From Vermamoeba vermiformis (taxonomy: Eukaryota; Tubulinea; Echinamoebida): DNA of 64,000 bases. The stretch is taken from the NCBI GenBank assembly GCA_045837725.1, contig JBEWZL010000179.1:62001-126000 (forward strand), given 5' to 3'. The translations under genes and the position numbers were made by a program. A model generated the notes under the pieces. The model searched no databases. It was not told where the DNA came from and worked only from the letters and a program-made list of their open reading frames with translations. How positions within the stretch are numbered: the first letter of the stretch is position 1; every line of letters starts with the position of its first letter. Shown piece after piece: positions 1 to 12,736 of this stretch.

Positions 1-2329
1 ATTTTGCACGGCAGCGAGCTCGTCGAGTTGGATTTGTACGTTTTTGGCGGCAAAGCTGGTGCTACTCATTTGAATGATTTGGTCATCGTTGACTTGCGTA
101 AGTAATGAGAATTTTGCATGAATTCAGCCTTTCTCACCGGTGGTGTAGGTCCTTTAATCTTCGAAGAAACAGCAACTCAGCCGACCCGTGCTTACGAGCC
201 CACGCGTACTACTGAGCCTAACCCCACGCCAACACCCGCGTCACCTAAGGCAGATACATTGGAGGGCTTTATGGAAGAACTCAAGCGACACGCAAAGCTG
301 TCAAGCGCAAAGCGCACTGACGCTGAGAAGTTGATCGAAAATATTCGCAGCAAGACCCGCGAAGAAGCTAAGCATGCCGTATTGAACATTGTAAGTTCAA
401 TTAGTGAGTAGATTAATCGATTTGGCTCATCTTTATTGTCAGGACACGAAGTCGATTTTGATCAGCAGTGACTTGGAAAAGCAATTGAGTGAGCGCAAGA
501 GAAAGTTGGAAACGTATATTTCTGACTTGCAAGTCCAATTGAACGGATACTACACCACGCAAAGTAACATCGACAGCTTCAAAGAGAAGATTCGTGCCGT
601 TGAAGAGCTGCTCGAACAACTCCGTGCCAAGTCGAAGAAGATCGACCACTTGATGAAAGAATTGGCTGCTCGCGGCAACGAGCTCGAGCAGAGCATGAAG
701 GACTACAGATCCACTGAAACTCAAGTCAATTCCGCCTACATTAAGATCACCAACTACGAGCAACTGGAATCTCACGCCCTCGCTAAGGAGTTGGACGCAT
801 TGAGAGCAAAGCTCACTGCCGTGAAGAGCAACATTGAAATCACGAAGCGAGACCTCGATAAAGCGTCACGTGATCATCGTGATACCTTGTTGAGCATTAA
901 AAACTTGAAGCAAGATGTGGAGACTTATCCCAAGGAGATCGAAAACTTGAGAAAAGTAAGCCATGCCTCTAACTAATTGATAAGACGTCTAACCTATTGT
1001 CGATAGACTAAGGCTACCCTCGAAGCTAGAATCAAAGAGTTAGAAGCTAAGATTGAAGAACAGACCAAGATTGTTACTGCTCAAACTGAGACCGTTAGAC
1101 GTGCTGAGAACGATCTAGAAAAGCTTCGCAAGAAAGAATCGGCATTCCAAGTAAGTCTCAATAGCTATAAGAGTATTATATTAACCTGGTTCTAGAATTT
1201 CTTGACCGTGGCTGAGCAACAGAAACAAAACAGCAAATTGTTGTTGGATGCGTTGGAGTCCGTTACATCTTTGTCCAAGACCGCTGAAAAATTAATGAAC
1301 GAATTGTCCGATGACGCAGATGAAGACTTGGATAATGAAGAGTTGGACGGAGATCTGATGGCTTTGAAGGAGACCCAAGAAAAGATCGAAAAATTCAAGG
1401 CCAAGTTCAACGAGCAATTGTCGACCAAGAGAAGTCAAATCAACACTCGTTTGAACGATGCTAGAGCGAAGTTGAATGCTGCCACGGAAATCAAAGAGAC
1501 TTTGAAAAGAGAATTAGAGGCTTTGTTGACTCAATTAGAGAACGTCAATCAAGAGCTGAATTCAAAGGTACATATTTTATAGTACCGCTATATTAATCTA
1601 ATATTGTCTTAGGAGTCTCGTTTGGCTTCATTCTCGGCTGAAGAAGAGCAGTTGAAATCTCGCGCCGAGATTTTCTTGAAGAACGAGAACAAGATCAAGT
1701 CCAGCTTCGAACAGTTGTTGGGTGAAGAGGCTCAAATTGATAAGCGCATCAAGGAGGTTACGGAGAATATACAAAACTCCGATAATGAAGTCATTCAAGC
1801 CAAGTAAGTACTGGATCCGCATGAGGGTTTATACTGTTCCAAATTATATGGAATTATACCAAGTATTCGAATATTAAGCATGATGTTAATCGCAATCTAT
1901 AGGAAAACGCTCGAGAAGCTCAGATCTGAATGGAAATCTCTCGTTACACGCATTGAAAAGAGCCTTGAAAATGCGGACAAAGCTTACCGTGAGTTCCTTA
2001 TTGAAGACGAGCATATTCAACGCCTAGAAAAGACTATTCAGTTCCATTGGAACCAACTTCAACAACTTAAGAAGGACATCCACGAAGCGGCTGTTACGTT
2101 AAGTTCTTCACCAGAAGCTCAATTAGGCCCGTTCGAACAAGCTTTTGCGCAATTTAAGGCTGCTTTAATTAAAGTAGCAAAGGAGAGTGACAGTGAGGAA
2201 CAAAAGCAACAAGTTTTGAACCAGATCCGCTCTTTGACCAACTCGTTTGCTGAAAATAAGAAAAAACCAGCTGAAGGCTCAAAAAATAACGATAAACCAG
2301 CTAATAATGATAACAAACAGAACGAATAA
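1..2329 (+). CDS. Kelch-repeat/coiled-coil protein, C-terminal part (5' end outside window)
   Basis: Exons 1-97, 149-390, 443-955, 1007-1150, 1196-1567, 1613-1803 and 1903-2329 join in phase to 661 residues. The first 32 residues end in a kelch blade (VFGG, then NDLVIVDL). A Pro/Thr-rich linker follows, then about 550 residues of almost unbroken Lys/Glu/Leu-rich coiled coil and a polar Asn/Lys tail. Kelch propeller plus long coiled coil is the plan of cytoskeletal scaffold proteins such as Tea1. A similar scaffold role is inference; no catalytic domain is visible. The first intron may end at 148 (51 bp) or at 127 (30 bp). Both are in frame and differ by seven residues; 51 bp fits the other introns better. 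The start lies upstream of the window. Confidence 0.8.
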
Positions 2330-2354
2330 ATCCAACTTAAGGCATTTCAGACTC

Positions 2355-2360
2355 AATAAA
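2355..2360 (+). terminator. Polyadenylation signal of the kelch/coiled-coil gene
   Basis: A canonical AATAAA lies 26 bases after the stop codon at 2329, in AT-rich sequence. It is consistent with the 3' end of the upstream gene; the cleavage site itself cannot be seen. Confidence 0.45.
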
Positions 2361-2548
2361 AGCAAACGAATAAGCTTTTAAGCGGTCTTATTCAATATAG
2401 GCTATACAACAAACCAAACTTATTATACCCGCGAGTTGGCTTACTAAGGCCCTTACTGACCACAACAAAAATAAAAGTTGGAGAATTTATACAATTTCTA
2501 TTTTGGATCCAATGCAGAACGAGAACACGTCTCACCAGCAAATTATAG

Positions 2549-3740
2549 ATGGGCAATAATAACAACTCACAGCGGTTATCATATGTAAGCTAGTTGGCGA
2601 ATTTAACGAGCAAAGAAAAGTCAAAGCAAACTTTCGATTTTTATTTGAAACAATTAGACTCGTGTTTAAAATATATGGTCACGTAATATTATTAATTGAT
2701 TTTTTATTTTATCAGTATAATAATTTTTATCTTACAGCGCATTGGTCCAGTAGACAAGTATACTATTCCTAAAAGTCTCGTTCCAGAACTCCCTGTCGAA
2801 ATATGGTGCCATATTCTTGGATATCTTGACTTAAAATCACTTCAACTATGCAACAAAACCCGAATAATATCACCATTAATCAAATCAATTTTGGATTCGC
2901 TCGTCAAACAACAAGATATCACGTACAAACTCAAACAGGAGCTCATAAATAAGGCTGCTGCCGAAAATAACCTCGAAAAGGTCAAATACTTGGAAAAAAT
3001 GGGCTGCAAGATTGACTACACCGTTTTGGATAGTGCGATCGACTCCGGATCTTGTTCGCTGCAACTCGCTGAGTATTGCTGTCAATACTTGATTGTCAGC
3101 AGATACCTCCACAAGGCTGCTATGGTAAACTTCGAGCTACTTAAGCTGTTGAAAAGCCATTCAGACAGCTGGGGCTGGAATCAGTACTCGATCCCTTCAT
3201 ACTACGCCAGCAAAGGAGACCTTGACAAATTGAAGTGGGTTCACGAACAAAAATGCGAGTGGAACGAAAGTACCCTGCGTATAGCGGTATCAGCTGGTCA
3301 TTTGCACATCGTCAAGTACTGCTACGAGAACAATTGTCCCGGCGTGCACAACTCAGATCTCGGATTCTACGCGGCACTGCACGGCCACCTTCACGTCCTA
3401 CAATACTTGCACGAGAAAGGAGTTGCCTGGGGCGAGACACTGAGCGGTGCTGCGGAGAGTGGTCGACTCGACATTATGAAATGGGCCGTGGACAATGGTT
3501 GTCCGACCAATCACCGCCGAGTCTGTTACAACGCTGCTGCTCGTGGTTCATTGCCTTGCTTGAAATACGCACATGAAGTTGGATGTAAGGACAACGCTAT
3601 TAGTTCTGCAAAAAGAGGCATACTAAATTTTATTAGGTCCGTGGAACAATGGCGTGCTGACCATAGCTTTGTTGAAGAAACATATGGACTGCGTTGAATA
3701 TGCTCGAGCTCACGGGCTCGTTGAAGATGATAAGGATTAA
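2549..3740 (+). CDS. F-box/ankyrin-repeat protein
   Basis: Exons 2549-2584, 2738-3584 and 3637-3740 give 328 residues. The short first exon is the only upstream ATG I found that splices in phase. An F-box (LPVEIWCHILGYLDL, about residues 28-60) is followed by degenerate ankyrin repeats of the 'A..GHL.I..Y.....CP' kind common in amoebae and their giant viruses. The last exon restores a normal repeat (GCPWNNG, then CVEYARAHG). Ignoring the intron at 3585 would end the protein in an unrelated tail. F-box proteins normally recruit substrates to SCF ubiquitin ligases; the substrate is unknown. The C-terminal half is duplicated in inverted orientation at 12645-13285. Confidence 0.8.
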
Positions 3741-4676
3741 TATCTAATAGAGTTAATACGCCAAAGTACGAGTTCTTAGATGACCAACAAAATGCACCCG
3801 AAAGGTTTCCTAACATCAAGCGAGGAAAAATTGAAATGTCCAACAACTGCATCGCATTATTTTAGTCTCAAGGAAAATGCTCTTCATACGGTAAGCTGCA
3901 TTTCTTATTTAATGTTATAGCTGCAAAAAGATGCTCGTGCATCTCCTAGATCCAGCTTTTTTTCGTGAATTACTTCAAGCTAACCATACAAAAATTATAT
4001 AAATAGGCAGCTACACGGCCAAATCATGTTTGGCGTTGTTATTGTCATATGGAGTTCACGAGCACGTACTCTACTACTACTGAATGAGCACGTAACGGGA
4101 CCTCACCTCTGCACGCGGCAATGGATGGCCAAGGTATTTTTTCACGAATATAATCATGATATTAACAGTACTATCTTAATCTAAGCATGCAAAGGTTCTT
4201 AAACCTGCTTTAATTTAGATCCGTAATTAAAATTGATCTACGGAGAAAATCGATTTAAAATTTTCAAACCAAAGCAATTCTAATCATAGACCGATCTTCT
4301 AGAGTGTTGTCAATTGCTAGCAAACTTACAAACTGGCGCAAATCCATCACTGGAGGATTTTTTCGGTTAAACAAACGTTCAGAGCGAAGCGGTACGATCT
4401 GATGTACATTCATTGCCATTGCGAGAAACATCACTTCAATTGCCATTGCGTTTCTGTTGTTAGTCACAATGGGACGATCAAAGCACAACGGAAACGAGCT
4501 CCGAACAAACAGCACTCCGACAGAATTGGCAGTAACCTTGTGTGATGCACCACAAATCCCCGTATCGTGCAACTGAATCAATTCAATTTAATAGCAGGTA
4601 AACCAAGACATTAGATTTATATAAAAATTAATTTTTGCGGCAGGAGCGAATCCGGTTGTCTAGTCTTTTCCTCGTC
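3741..4676. other. Intergenic region, 936 bp
   Basis: Positions 3783-3822 are still homologous to the 3' flank of the F-box/ankyrin copy at 12645-12688. The remainder is AT-rich. The only open frame of note is the minus-strand one at 4264-4581. I see no RNA gene or repeat. Confidence 0.5.
4264..4581 (-). CDS. Hypothetical protein fragment
   Basis: An intron-free minus-strand frame of about 100 codons, preceded on that strand by a possible 3' splice site (TGATTCAG, ending at 4576). It may therefore be the last exon of a gene whose other exons were not found, or a remnant. A stretch reading VTANSVGVLF faintly recalls the C-terminal part of RhoGAP domains, but too weakly to assign. Only about 95 bases separate it from the ATG of the kinase gene on the other strand, which leaves little room for upstream exons. 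It may not be a gene. Confidence 0.2.
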   Translation of the reverse strand: MIQLHDTGICGASHKVTANSVGVLFVRSSFPLCFDRPIVTNNRNAMAIEVMFLAMAMNVHQIVPLRSERLFNRKNPPVMDLRQFVSLLAIDNTLEDRSMIRIALV

Positions 4677-7600
4677 ATGCGCCCATATCTAGTGATTCTG
4701 TTGCTAATATTCGTGGCATGGGATGCAAGTGGTGATCTAATAACGAAGCGAGCCCAATTATCATCAAAACGTGACGCAGTTGGCGGCATCCAAGTTGCAG
4801 ATCAATTTTATTTTGCTGGTGGCCTTGAACTCAATGACTATATTCCCACAAATATCGTCGAAATATACAATATAACGTCAGGAGAATGGGAAGAGCCGAT
4901 TTACTTGGAAGAGCCTCGTGGATTCATCTCCACAGCTGTCATTGGTCAAAATATTTATTTTATTGGCGGATTTCGGTTCTCTAATTCCTGTGCAATGCTG
5001 TACAACTCTGATTTGCATCAATATGAAGACATTGGATGTGGGCCAACAGTTCGACAAGCAATCGAAATATCGAATCACAATTCCACGGTGACGGTTCTTG
5101 GCGCGTTCTCCGCTGACTTCTACAATATCACCTCAATGCAGTGGTACTACCGGCCAAAGCTCACAACATGGATGCAGAGCATGAGTGGCGGAGCAGTACT
5201 GGTTCACGAAAACTTGGTCATTGGCATCGGAGGTGTCAACGCAACGACGTTCAAACAGATCTATGACGCGTGGATCTACGACACTTATACAGATGAACTG
5301 ACAGTATTCAGCAACGCTACAACAGCAGATATTATGCTTTCATCTTCGGACTTCTCTGTAGCTCACGGCCGTATCGTCGTCAACGTTACAAACTGGTACT
5401 TTGTGCACGAGTTTGGTACGACAGATTGGCACGAAGGTTTTATGCCGAATATTTCAAATGTAGCAATCCTCCCCGACGCCATATACTTGTTCAATGCAAC
5501 TGGTTTCACCCTTTACGACTGGAGTTCTATGGAGTCAAGATTCTTAGTTGGATCCGTCGTAAACGTATTCGTTTTCGAGAACCAATTAGTGATGGAACAA
5601 GGAAATATCCTGCTCATCTATGAATCAGCGCAGTTGAAGACAATTAACCTTGCTTCTTCGATCCGATCCGCGGTTCGGTTTGGTCAGGCAGGAGACAAGT
5701 ACGTGTTCTACACCAGCAGCAGTCAACTTCGTCTCTACGATTCACAAACAAAGAGCATATCAGATTTGTCTCTAGTCGTAGTAGATGTCAAGTGGATGAT
5801 CCCTTTTGACGACACAACATTGGTTCTCTTCACGGCAAGCACCGCAACCATCTACTACTTGAACAACGACACGAGCATTGTGCAACCAACATCTATGACG
5901 TACTCAGGGCAACTCATCGGTACTGATATAGTCAGCGTCAACGATTGGAAAGTGTGGATCAATCTAGGCGAAACAAGAGCGTTGAACCTCACTTTTTTTG
6001 CTGCTAAACTCATTGACAACACGGCGATTTTTGGACAGACTGGTCAAAATTATTTTTACATGGACGTATTTAACTACGTGACGAGAGAATGGCAGCCAAG
6101 AATACCAATGGACTCTAACACCAGCGGCTTGTATTCACCGGTAGTCGTGATTGACGACTTGATTACCGTGGGCAAGAGACGTTGGACTTTTCGATATAAT
6201 GTCACGAGCGGAGAGTCATCTACAACGCCGTTTCTTGCAAGATCATGGCCTGTGAGTCGAGTAGTCAACACTGTGCCCGTTGTGAAGCACACAGGTTACC
6301 TCCCAGGCACATCTTCGTCCATGATTATCTATGTCAACTCAACGACAGAGACTTATTCCGATGACTTGCAGCTCGGTGGCATCCCAGTACAATTCGTTAC
6401 CAGCAACGACAACGTCATTTATATGACAGTAGCTGATGGACTTTACTACAGCCTACACACATATGATATAGCGAATGACTTGCTGGATACGCTAATCTTG
6501 CCACAACCACAAGACTCCGTGTCAATAGCGATATTCAATGACACGTTGATTGCCTTAGGAAGCGATGGAAATGCTTATGGCTTATTACGAAGCGACAAAT
6601 CAACGTGGTACAAAGTTCCGGTGCAAAACAATTTTGTACGGCCAATCGCGGCCATGATGAAAGACGGCACAATGATGGTAGCGGCAGGAAAGCACATTAG
6701 CATTAACACTTATACGGACGAGTTACTCTTCATCAATGCATCGGCTGTCATCGAGTTGGGCACTAAGATATCTATTAGTCAACCTATTACCGACGCAACA
6801 CCTAGTACGCCGGACGCCAACCCGAACCAACAGAGTGGATTGACACAAGGAGAGCTCGCAGCAGCAATTGTAGTGCCTGTCGTCGTTGTCATTGGAGGTG
6901 TCATAGCACTCATAGTCCTATTGATCAAGAGAAGGCGCAGCAACATAAAGAAAGGCTCATCAAACACTGTTGGTCTCGAGGCACGGTACGGAGCATGGTT
7001 CACTCCGTTCAATCAGATCACTTTCGGAGAGCAGCTCGGTCAAGGAGCATCAGGTCAAGTGTTCAAAGGCACTTGGAAGAACACAACTGTTGCACTCAAA
7101 GTGAGCATGACTCAAGCAAACAACTCAGTCATCGCTGAACTCGAACTCATGATGCAACTCAGGCCTCATCCAAATGTCGTTCAATTGCTTGGTTTCAGCG
7201 TGCATCCAGAGACAGACAGCATCATTCTGATCATCGAGTTCTGTGAAGGTGGATCGCTCGACGCCAAGTTGTACAACGAAACTGTCGCGATTTCATTCAG
7301 CGACCAAGTTCAATGGCTTGTTGGTGTTGCGAAAGGACTCAGTCACTTGCATTCGAACAACATTGTGCACAGAGATGTTGCCGCGAGAAATGTTCTGCTT
7401 GATAGAAACGAACCAAAGCTGACTGACTTTGGCATGTCACGACTCGTTGATGAACAGAAACAACACGGAACAACAAAGTCAGAACTTGGACCAATCAGAT
7501 GGATGTCACCAGAGTCGTTGAGGAACAGAGAGTACTCCACCAAGTCAGGTAAAGCGTAGCTCATCTTGACCCCATTTCACATTCAATAACCTGTTCGTTC

Positions 7601-7841
7601 AGACGTTTGGTCATTTGGTATTCTGATGTATGAAGTGATTGCACGACAAGAGCCGCACAGCGAAGCAGATCCGATCGAGATTGGTCGACTGATCAGAGAC
7701 TCAGGTTTGACACCTGTCATTCCATCGTCGTGTCCTTCTCAACTCGCCGATGTCATGAAACAATGCTGGCAGATGTCGCCACAGTCAAGACCAACTATAG
7801 AGGCCATCATTCCATCATTGGAGGCAGTACGGATATCATAG
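4677..7841 (+). CDS. Receptor tyrosine kinase with kelch-like ectodomain
   Basis: Exons 4677-7548 and 7603-7841 encode 1036 residues. The chosen ATG opens directly into a signal peptide (residues 1-22). The ectodomain (about 25-720) has many N-glycosylation sites and repeated FAGG, FIGG and IGIGG strands spaced like kelch blades. A membrane helix at about 728-752 ends in KRRR. The kinase domain (about 779-1030) has a glycine loop (GQGASGQVFKG), a catalytic lysine in VALKV, HRDVAARN, DFG and RWMSPES. The HRDxAARN and RWM.PE motifs are typical of tyrosine kinases rather than Ser/Thr kinases. The protein should be an active single-pass receptor reading an extracellular ligand. The only intron falls just before the DVWSFG motif. 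Confidence 0.87.
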
Positions 7842-7908
7842 CTTCAATAGGGGCGATTAAAATACACATATTGGCACATCCACAGCTTTTATTCACTTGC
7901 ATGTTTAA

Positions 7909-10431
7909 TCATAATATCTCAACAATTGAGACATTAAACACCGATTGAGGAGGCAATCTTATTTGAATTTCACTGGTTTTGAAAATGTTCTTGTAGAATC
8001 TGTAGATGGTGTAGATGAACTTGGACACAAAGTTTTGTGGTGCAATGAAAATAGTCTCATCTTCTGTCCAGATCGTGATGTGATTATCTTGTGGCAAACC
8101 TTGATCATAGCACTGTTGAAGTAAAGTCGACATTCTCAGCTTTGTTTGCATGTAACCAAGACTTTTTAAAAGTTTTGTTAGTCACACTGTGAAACAGATG
8201 TTAACAAAAAAAAAAGCTTACTTGACTTTCACTCGAAAGAGTCTGGGGGAGTATTCTTTTATCGTGACCATCTTATTGTCTTCCACAAATGGCTTTTTCT
8301 CCAATTTCAAGTTCATTAAGATGATGACTTGAGGTAGGACTGAGATAGTTTTTGCAACTTCCATCAGTGATCTGTAACATTGACAAGGTTAAACATTTGT
8401 TGAGGAGATTTTGTTTTTGTACCTTGGAACGCCCTTGCGGCTAGACGTGAAGAAAATTCCAGTGCCCTCCAGCTTGCCAAGATTTCGAATTGTGATTAGT
8501 TCCCCAGCTGAGCTTGAAGAATGGCCATCAAAGTTGGGACTTTCTTTTGATAATCTTCTGACTTGTGCATTCCATGTTAGATCAGTTTTTACAGTTAATA
8601 CATCCTTGGCCAAAACTTCTTGGAGTTGTTTCCCAGATATCTTCTCAATTGTTTGTTGGAATTTTGCTCGTTTCTTCTCACCCAGGTACCAAATGAGCAT
8701 GGTAAGGAACCAAAATGTTGCAAAGATAAGGGAGACGTAGCCACCAGTAGGAATCTTGGTGTAGTTTGCAGCCAAGAAGAAGCTGTCAATAGACAAGAAC
8801 ACCACGCCAAAGAGAACTGACAGAATCCAATGCTTGTGCCACACACGATGAATGACAAATGCATAAACTATGTAAAAATATTTGTTAGATTTGCAGGTTT
8901 TGGCAAGAGTTAATCACTTACGAACAGTAGTTAATACCATCACTGAACATACTGTCACACCATAAGCGTGGGTAATGGTAGAAGCAGTGCCAAAGCCAGC
9001 AACAATAGCAATGGTAAGTATCATCAAGATCCAGTTAATCTCAGGAAGGTAGACCTGGCCGTAGACTTTTTTAGACTTGTGCGCAATAGTCACCATAGGG
9101 AAGAAGTTCAACATGATGGCTTGAGAGACCAATGAGTATGTGCCAGTGATCATTGCTTGTGAAGCGATGATAGTGGCCAGAAGAGATAGGACAAAGAGGA
9201 GCCAAAAGGCTTGTGTTGGGACAGACTAAAAAGAGAGTAATGAATAAGAATCAGGAAACAAATAACCTTACGTTGAAGAAGGGATTCGAAACACCTGAAG
9301 GATTGTTCAACAGATAAGCACCTTGGCCGATGTAATTCAACGCGAGGGCAGGGAAAGCAAAGCCTAACCACGAGAGACGAATAGGATTGGCCGAGAAATG
9401 ACCCAGATCTGCGTACATGGCCTCAAGACCAGTGACTGCTAAGAACACTGAGCCAAGGCTGATAAAGCCGTTGTAACCGTACTGGATGATAAATTGTACT
9501 CCCGCTCCTAGCCGACCGTTACGTCAGTATGAATGAATAACTGGTAGTGATAGTGGTACCTGGATTCAAGGCGGCAAAGATACGAGGTGCAAAAATGATG
9601 TTGTAGATGCCAACGGCAAGAATGGCCAAGAACCACAAAACAATGATCGGAGAGAAAGCGTAACCAACTTTAGTCGTTCCAAATCGTTGGAAGAAGAAGA
9701 GCAGAATGACAATGACTATAGTAATAGGCACTACGTATGGAGTAAAATCCGATTTTACGATCAAAATCCCTGTTCGGAAAACTACGATTAGAAGCGATCG
9801 AGAAATGATCCAGAACATACCCTCAATGGACGATAGAATAGACACTGCCGGGGTTAGTGCGCCATCTCCCATAACAAAGGCAGCGCCAAGCATGCTGAAT
9901 ATGGCTAGTGTAGCTCGGGCTCGCTTGCCGAAATTACCTTTGGAGCGAAGCAAAGCGTACATTGCAAAAGTTCCTCCCTCGCCATGATTATCGGCCATAA
10001 GAATGAAAACGACATATTTGATGCATACTAGGATGATCAAAGTCCAGATAATGAGGCTGACGGCGCCCATGGTGTCAGATTCGCTCGGATTGTTAATGTT
10101 GCCATTTGAATCGGTCCCCAAAGCGTCGGACAGGACACTATTTAGAACGTACCTATGAATGGAGTGTCAGTAAAAATTGAATCTAGTGTCGAATTCTAAT
10201 TTTATGAATAAAGTTGTTATACGGATAAATTTATCCTTTAATTTCCGACATCATGAGCTAGTTCCAAAAATGATTGATTTCTTACAAAGGACTAGTTCCA
10301 ATATCTCCATAGATGACGCCCAGTGAAGTAAAAGAAAGTTGCCAAAAGAGGAGCCTCGAGATCTTATCCTGGTTTCCGCCGATTTCCTTCGATTTGGCGA
10401 GACGCACATTATAGCTTAGCGTAGAAAACAT
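7909..10431 (-). CDS. KUP/HAK potassium transporter with an apparent frameshift
   Basis: Exons (minus strand) 10431-10286, 10152-9821, 9769-9560, 9507-9272, 9227-8922, 8867-8423, 8371-8222 and 8161-7909. Family hallmarks are clear: [12 protein letters not shown] at the N-terminus, [32 protein letters not shown] and ATIIASQAM. The product would be a multi-pass K+ (H+-coupled) uptake carrier of about 691 residues, at the plasma membrane or an internal membrane. The exons sum to 2078 nt, two more than a multiple of three. The excess maps to about 9179-9182 in exon 5, where an extra AG in an AGAGAAGAGA run separates the frame for [10 protein letters not shown] from that for ATIIASQ. This is either a sequence error or a recent inactivation. 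The intron at 9770-9820 is exactly 51 bp and stop-free, so it is easily misread as coding. Confidence 0.88.
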
Positions 10432-10985
10432 TTGAAGCTAGCACTATCTTGGTGTTGACACGACGATCGATGAGAGACACTAAACAAAGAGCGTCCTTTT
10501 GAACCGGAAAAAAGGAAATTACCCGAGCAAATTTCATCGGGTTTATATTCAACAAGGTCATGAAAAGTGACTTCGAGAGGGAATACAATTTGCACGATCC
10601 TATTACGGATGGGAGTTTAGTTCTCCAAGACCAAACCCGGCAAAATAAACGAAAAAACTTTGAAAACTAATCGTTATTACAATTCATACGAAAAGAAGCC
10701 AAAAAAAGCATTTTTGACGGTGCGGTAACCGAGAGCAAGTATAAAACATCACCATATAACCCACAATAAATGCAAAGTTTCGGCCAAAAGCGATCCTTTC
10801 AGCCTCTAGTGGAATATCGCGAAAAGATAATCAATTAATCACTGAGACTTGTTATTGCTTTATATAATTTGATATGGTGATTCAGGCAGTCATGACTAGA
10901 ATCAAACAAAAAATTCGATTATAAAATTGCAATTTACCATGGCCGGAAGGGGTAAGTATATTGAATTAATTGTAATTATTACGTC
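10432..10985. other. Intergenic region, 554 bp
   Basis: Lies between the start of the KUP gene and the stop of the reductase gene, so it should hold the KUP promoter. AT-rich; no open frame, palindrome or repeat stood out. Confidence 0.5.
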
Positions 10986-12425
10986 TTATTTTGTCACTGC
11001 CTCAGGATGAGCTGCTAAAAACACTCGTCCGAGCTTACCAGGAGTAAAAGCTCGAGCAATCGCCTCTTTAAAGTTCTCCAACGGATAGACTGCTTCAACT
11101 GCCGGCATTAATTTCTTCGACACCATCAAGCTAATGAGTTCTTCAGTAATATTCTTGAGTTCAGCGGCAGATTTGCTTCGCATCCACGGCGTTACAACAA
11201 AACCTGCAAAAATTTTCCTTATTAGGTAGGAAGTCACGGAACCAAACGAGCGTTTCTTATTCGTACCTTCAATCTTCAAGCTCTTGCGGCGCAAGTAAAC
11301 AACTGGAACTGGCACGTCAACAATTTTGCTTAACGAGCCAAAAGTCAACAAACGACCATTCATGGCGAGTGTTTTGAGCGCGAAATTAAAAGTAGGACCC
11401 GACACTGCTTCGAAAACTAAATACGAAATGTTGGTAAGCTTGCACAGGCCTAATTATACTGTAATGTACTTACCATAATTAACGCCCTTATTCTGCGTAA
11501 TTGCGTTCACTTCAGCGAGGGCTTCGTCTTCGTCGCATCCGTCAAAAACAACGACGTGAGTGTCAGAGCCATATCGTGCCTTTAATTCTTCAATTTGAGC
11601 TTTGCGACGAACCACATTGATAAGGTTCACATTCTTAACTCTAAAATGACGCGTTAAAAAATGGATTCGGTTTGATATTTCCGTACTTGGCAAGTTCAAT
11701 GACCATTTGACCGAGGACTGATCCAGCACCAGTTTGAAGGATCCAATCACCGGGAGAAGCATTTGCCGTGTCAAATAGACCGTAGGCAGTGTACGGATTA
11801 ACAGCCAGTTGACCGACAGCAGCGTCCGAAAGATCGTCCGGTACTCGAATAACGAAGTTGAAAGGCTGTTTGAGGACCAAATATTCGGACCAAGCACCTG
11901 CGTATGGTAAATAGGTGCCGGCTAGATGACAAATCGCCCGTACATACCTGCATGCGAGAAGAAGGCTACGCGCGTACCGACCGAAAACCCTGTGACACTC
12001 TTGCCAATTGCATGAATGCGTCCAACGCCTGCACAATGAATTGATTAGAGCACTATTATTAGATGAGAAGTGACATTCAAAGCTACTGATATGGATTTCT
12101 TTACAGGCTGGTTCGTTGGTACGAGAATGTCATAAATGTCAAAACTGAGGTTCTTCGAGCATACCTTCACAACCAGGACTGGCAGGGAGATTCGGAGTCG
12201 TAGCAAATGCCAATGGAATTCCTGTTGAACATTGTTAGATCGCATCCATGGTGCACTATGTGCTGTACCTTGAATAACGACAAAATCATACGGATCTATG
12301 GGACTAGCATTTACTTGAATGACTATTTCGTCGTCATTTGGTGTTGGAATGCCGTTGACTGTTTCAAAAGATAGAACTTTGGCGGGATCTCCAAATTGAT
12401 CGAACTTTACTCGATTGTACGACAT
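10986..12425 (-). CDS. MDR-family NAD(P)H oxidoreductase, MECR/ETR1-like
   Basis: Exons 12425-12269, 12221-12165, 12028-11948, 11897-11687, 11640-11474, 11416-11267 and 11203-10986 join to 346 residues. The order of motifs follows trans-2-enoyl-CoA (ACP) reductases and quinone oxidoreductases: FGDPAKVL near the start, the ASPIDPYDFVVIQG and SPGCEG substrate-side segment, NPYTAYG, and a nucleotide-binding loop (GAGSVLGQMVIELAK). These zinc-free MDR enzymes reduce enoyl thioesters or quinones with NADPH; the mitochondrial members act in type II fatty-acid synthesis. The N-terminus (MSYNRVKFDQFG) does not look like a transit peptide, so cytosolic location or another substrate is possible. The last intron (11204-11266) is stop-free and in frame. 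Confidence 0.83.
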
Positions 12426-12736
12426 GATGCAATGTTGGTCGTTACCTATACTTTGAAAAATTACTATGGCGATACGTTACTTATATATCTGACTTGTTAC
12501 GGACCTACCGAAATTCTCGGCGAAAATTGCTCCGTTTCCCCGCGGTGGCTGTCTCGGCGAATTAGAGCACTTGCCACATTTGGTAAGTACGGCGAATTAC
12601 AATCTGACGTTCATTTTTGTTCTTATGGACTTAGGAACAAGTGTCTTGATGTTAGGTAAATCTTTCGGGTGCATTTTGGTGGTAATCCAAGAACTCGTGC
12701 TTGGCTCATTAAAAACTATTGCTTTTGATACAGATA
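12426..12736. other. Intergenic region, 311 bp
   Basis: 12645-12688 matches the 3' flank of the F-box/ankyrin gene (3783-3822, inverted), so the duplication reaches beyond the coding part. The rest should hold the reductase promoter. No other feature seen. Confidence 0.45.
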
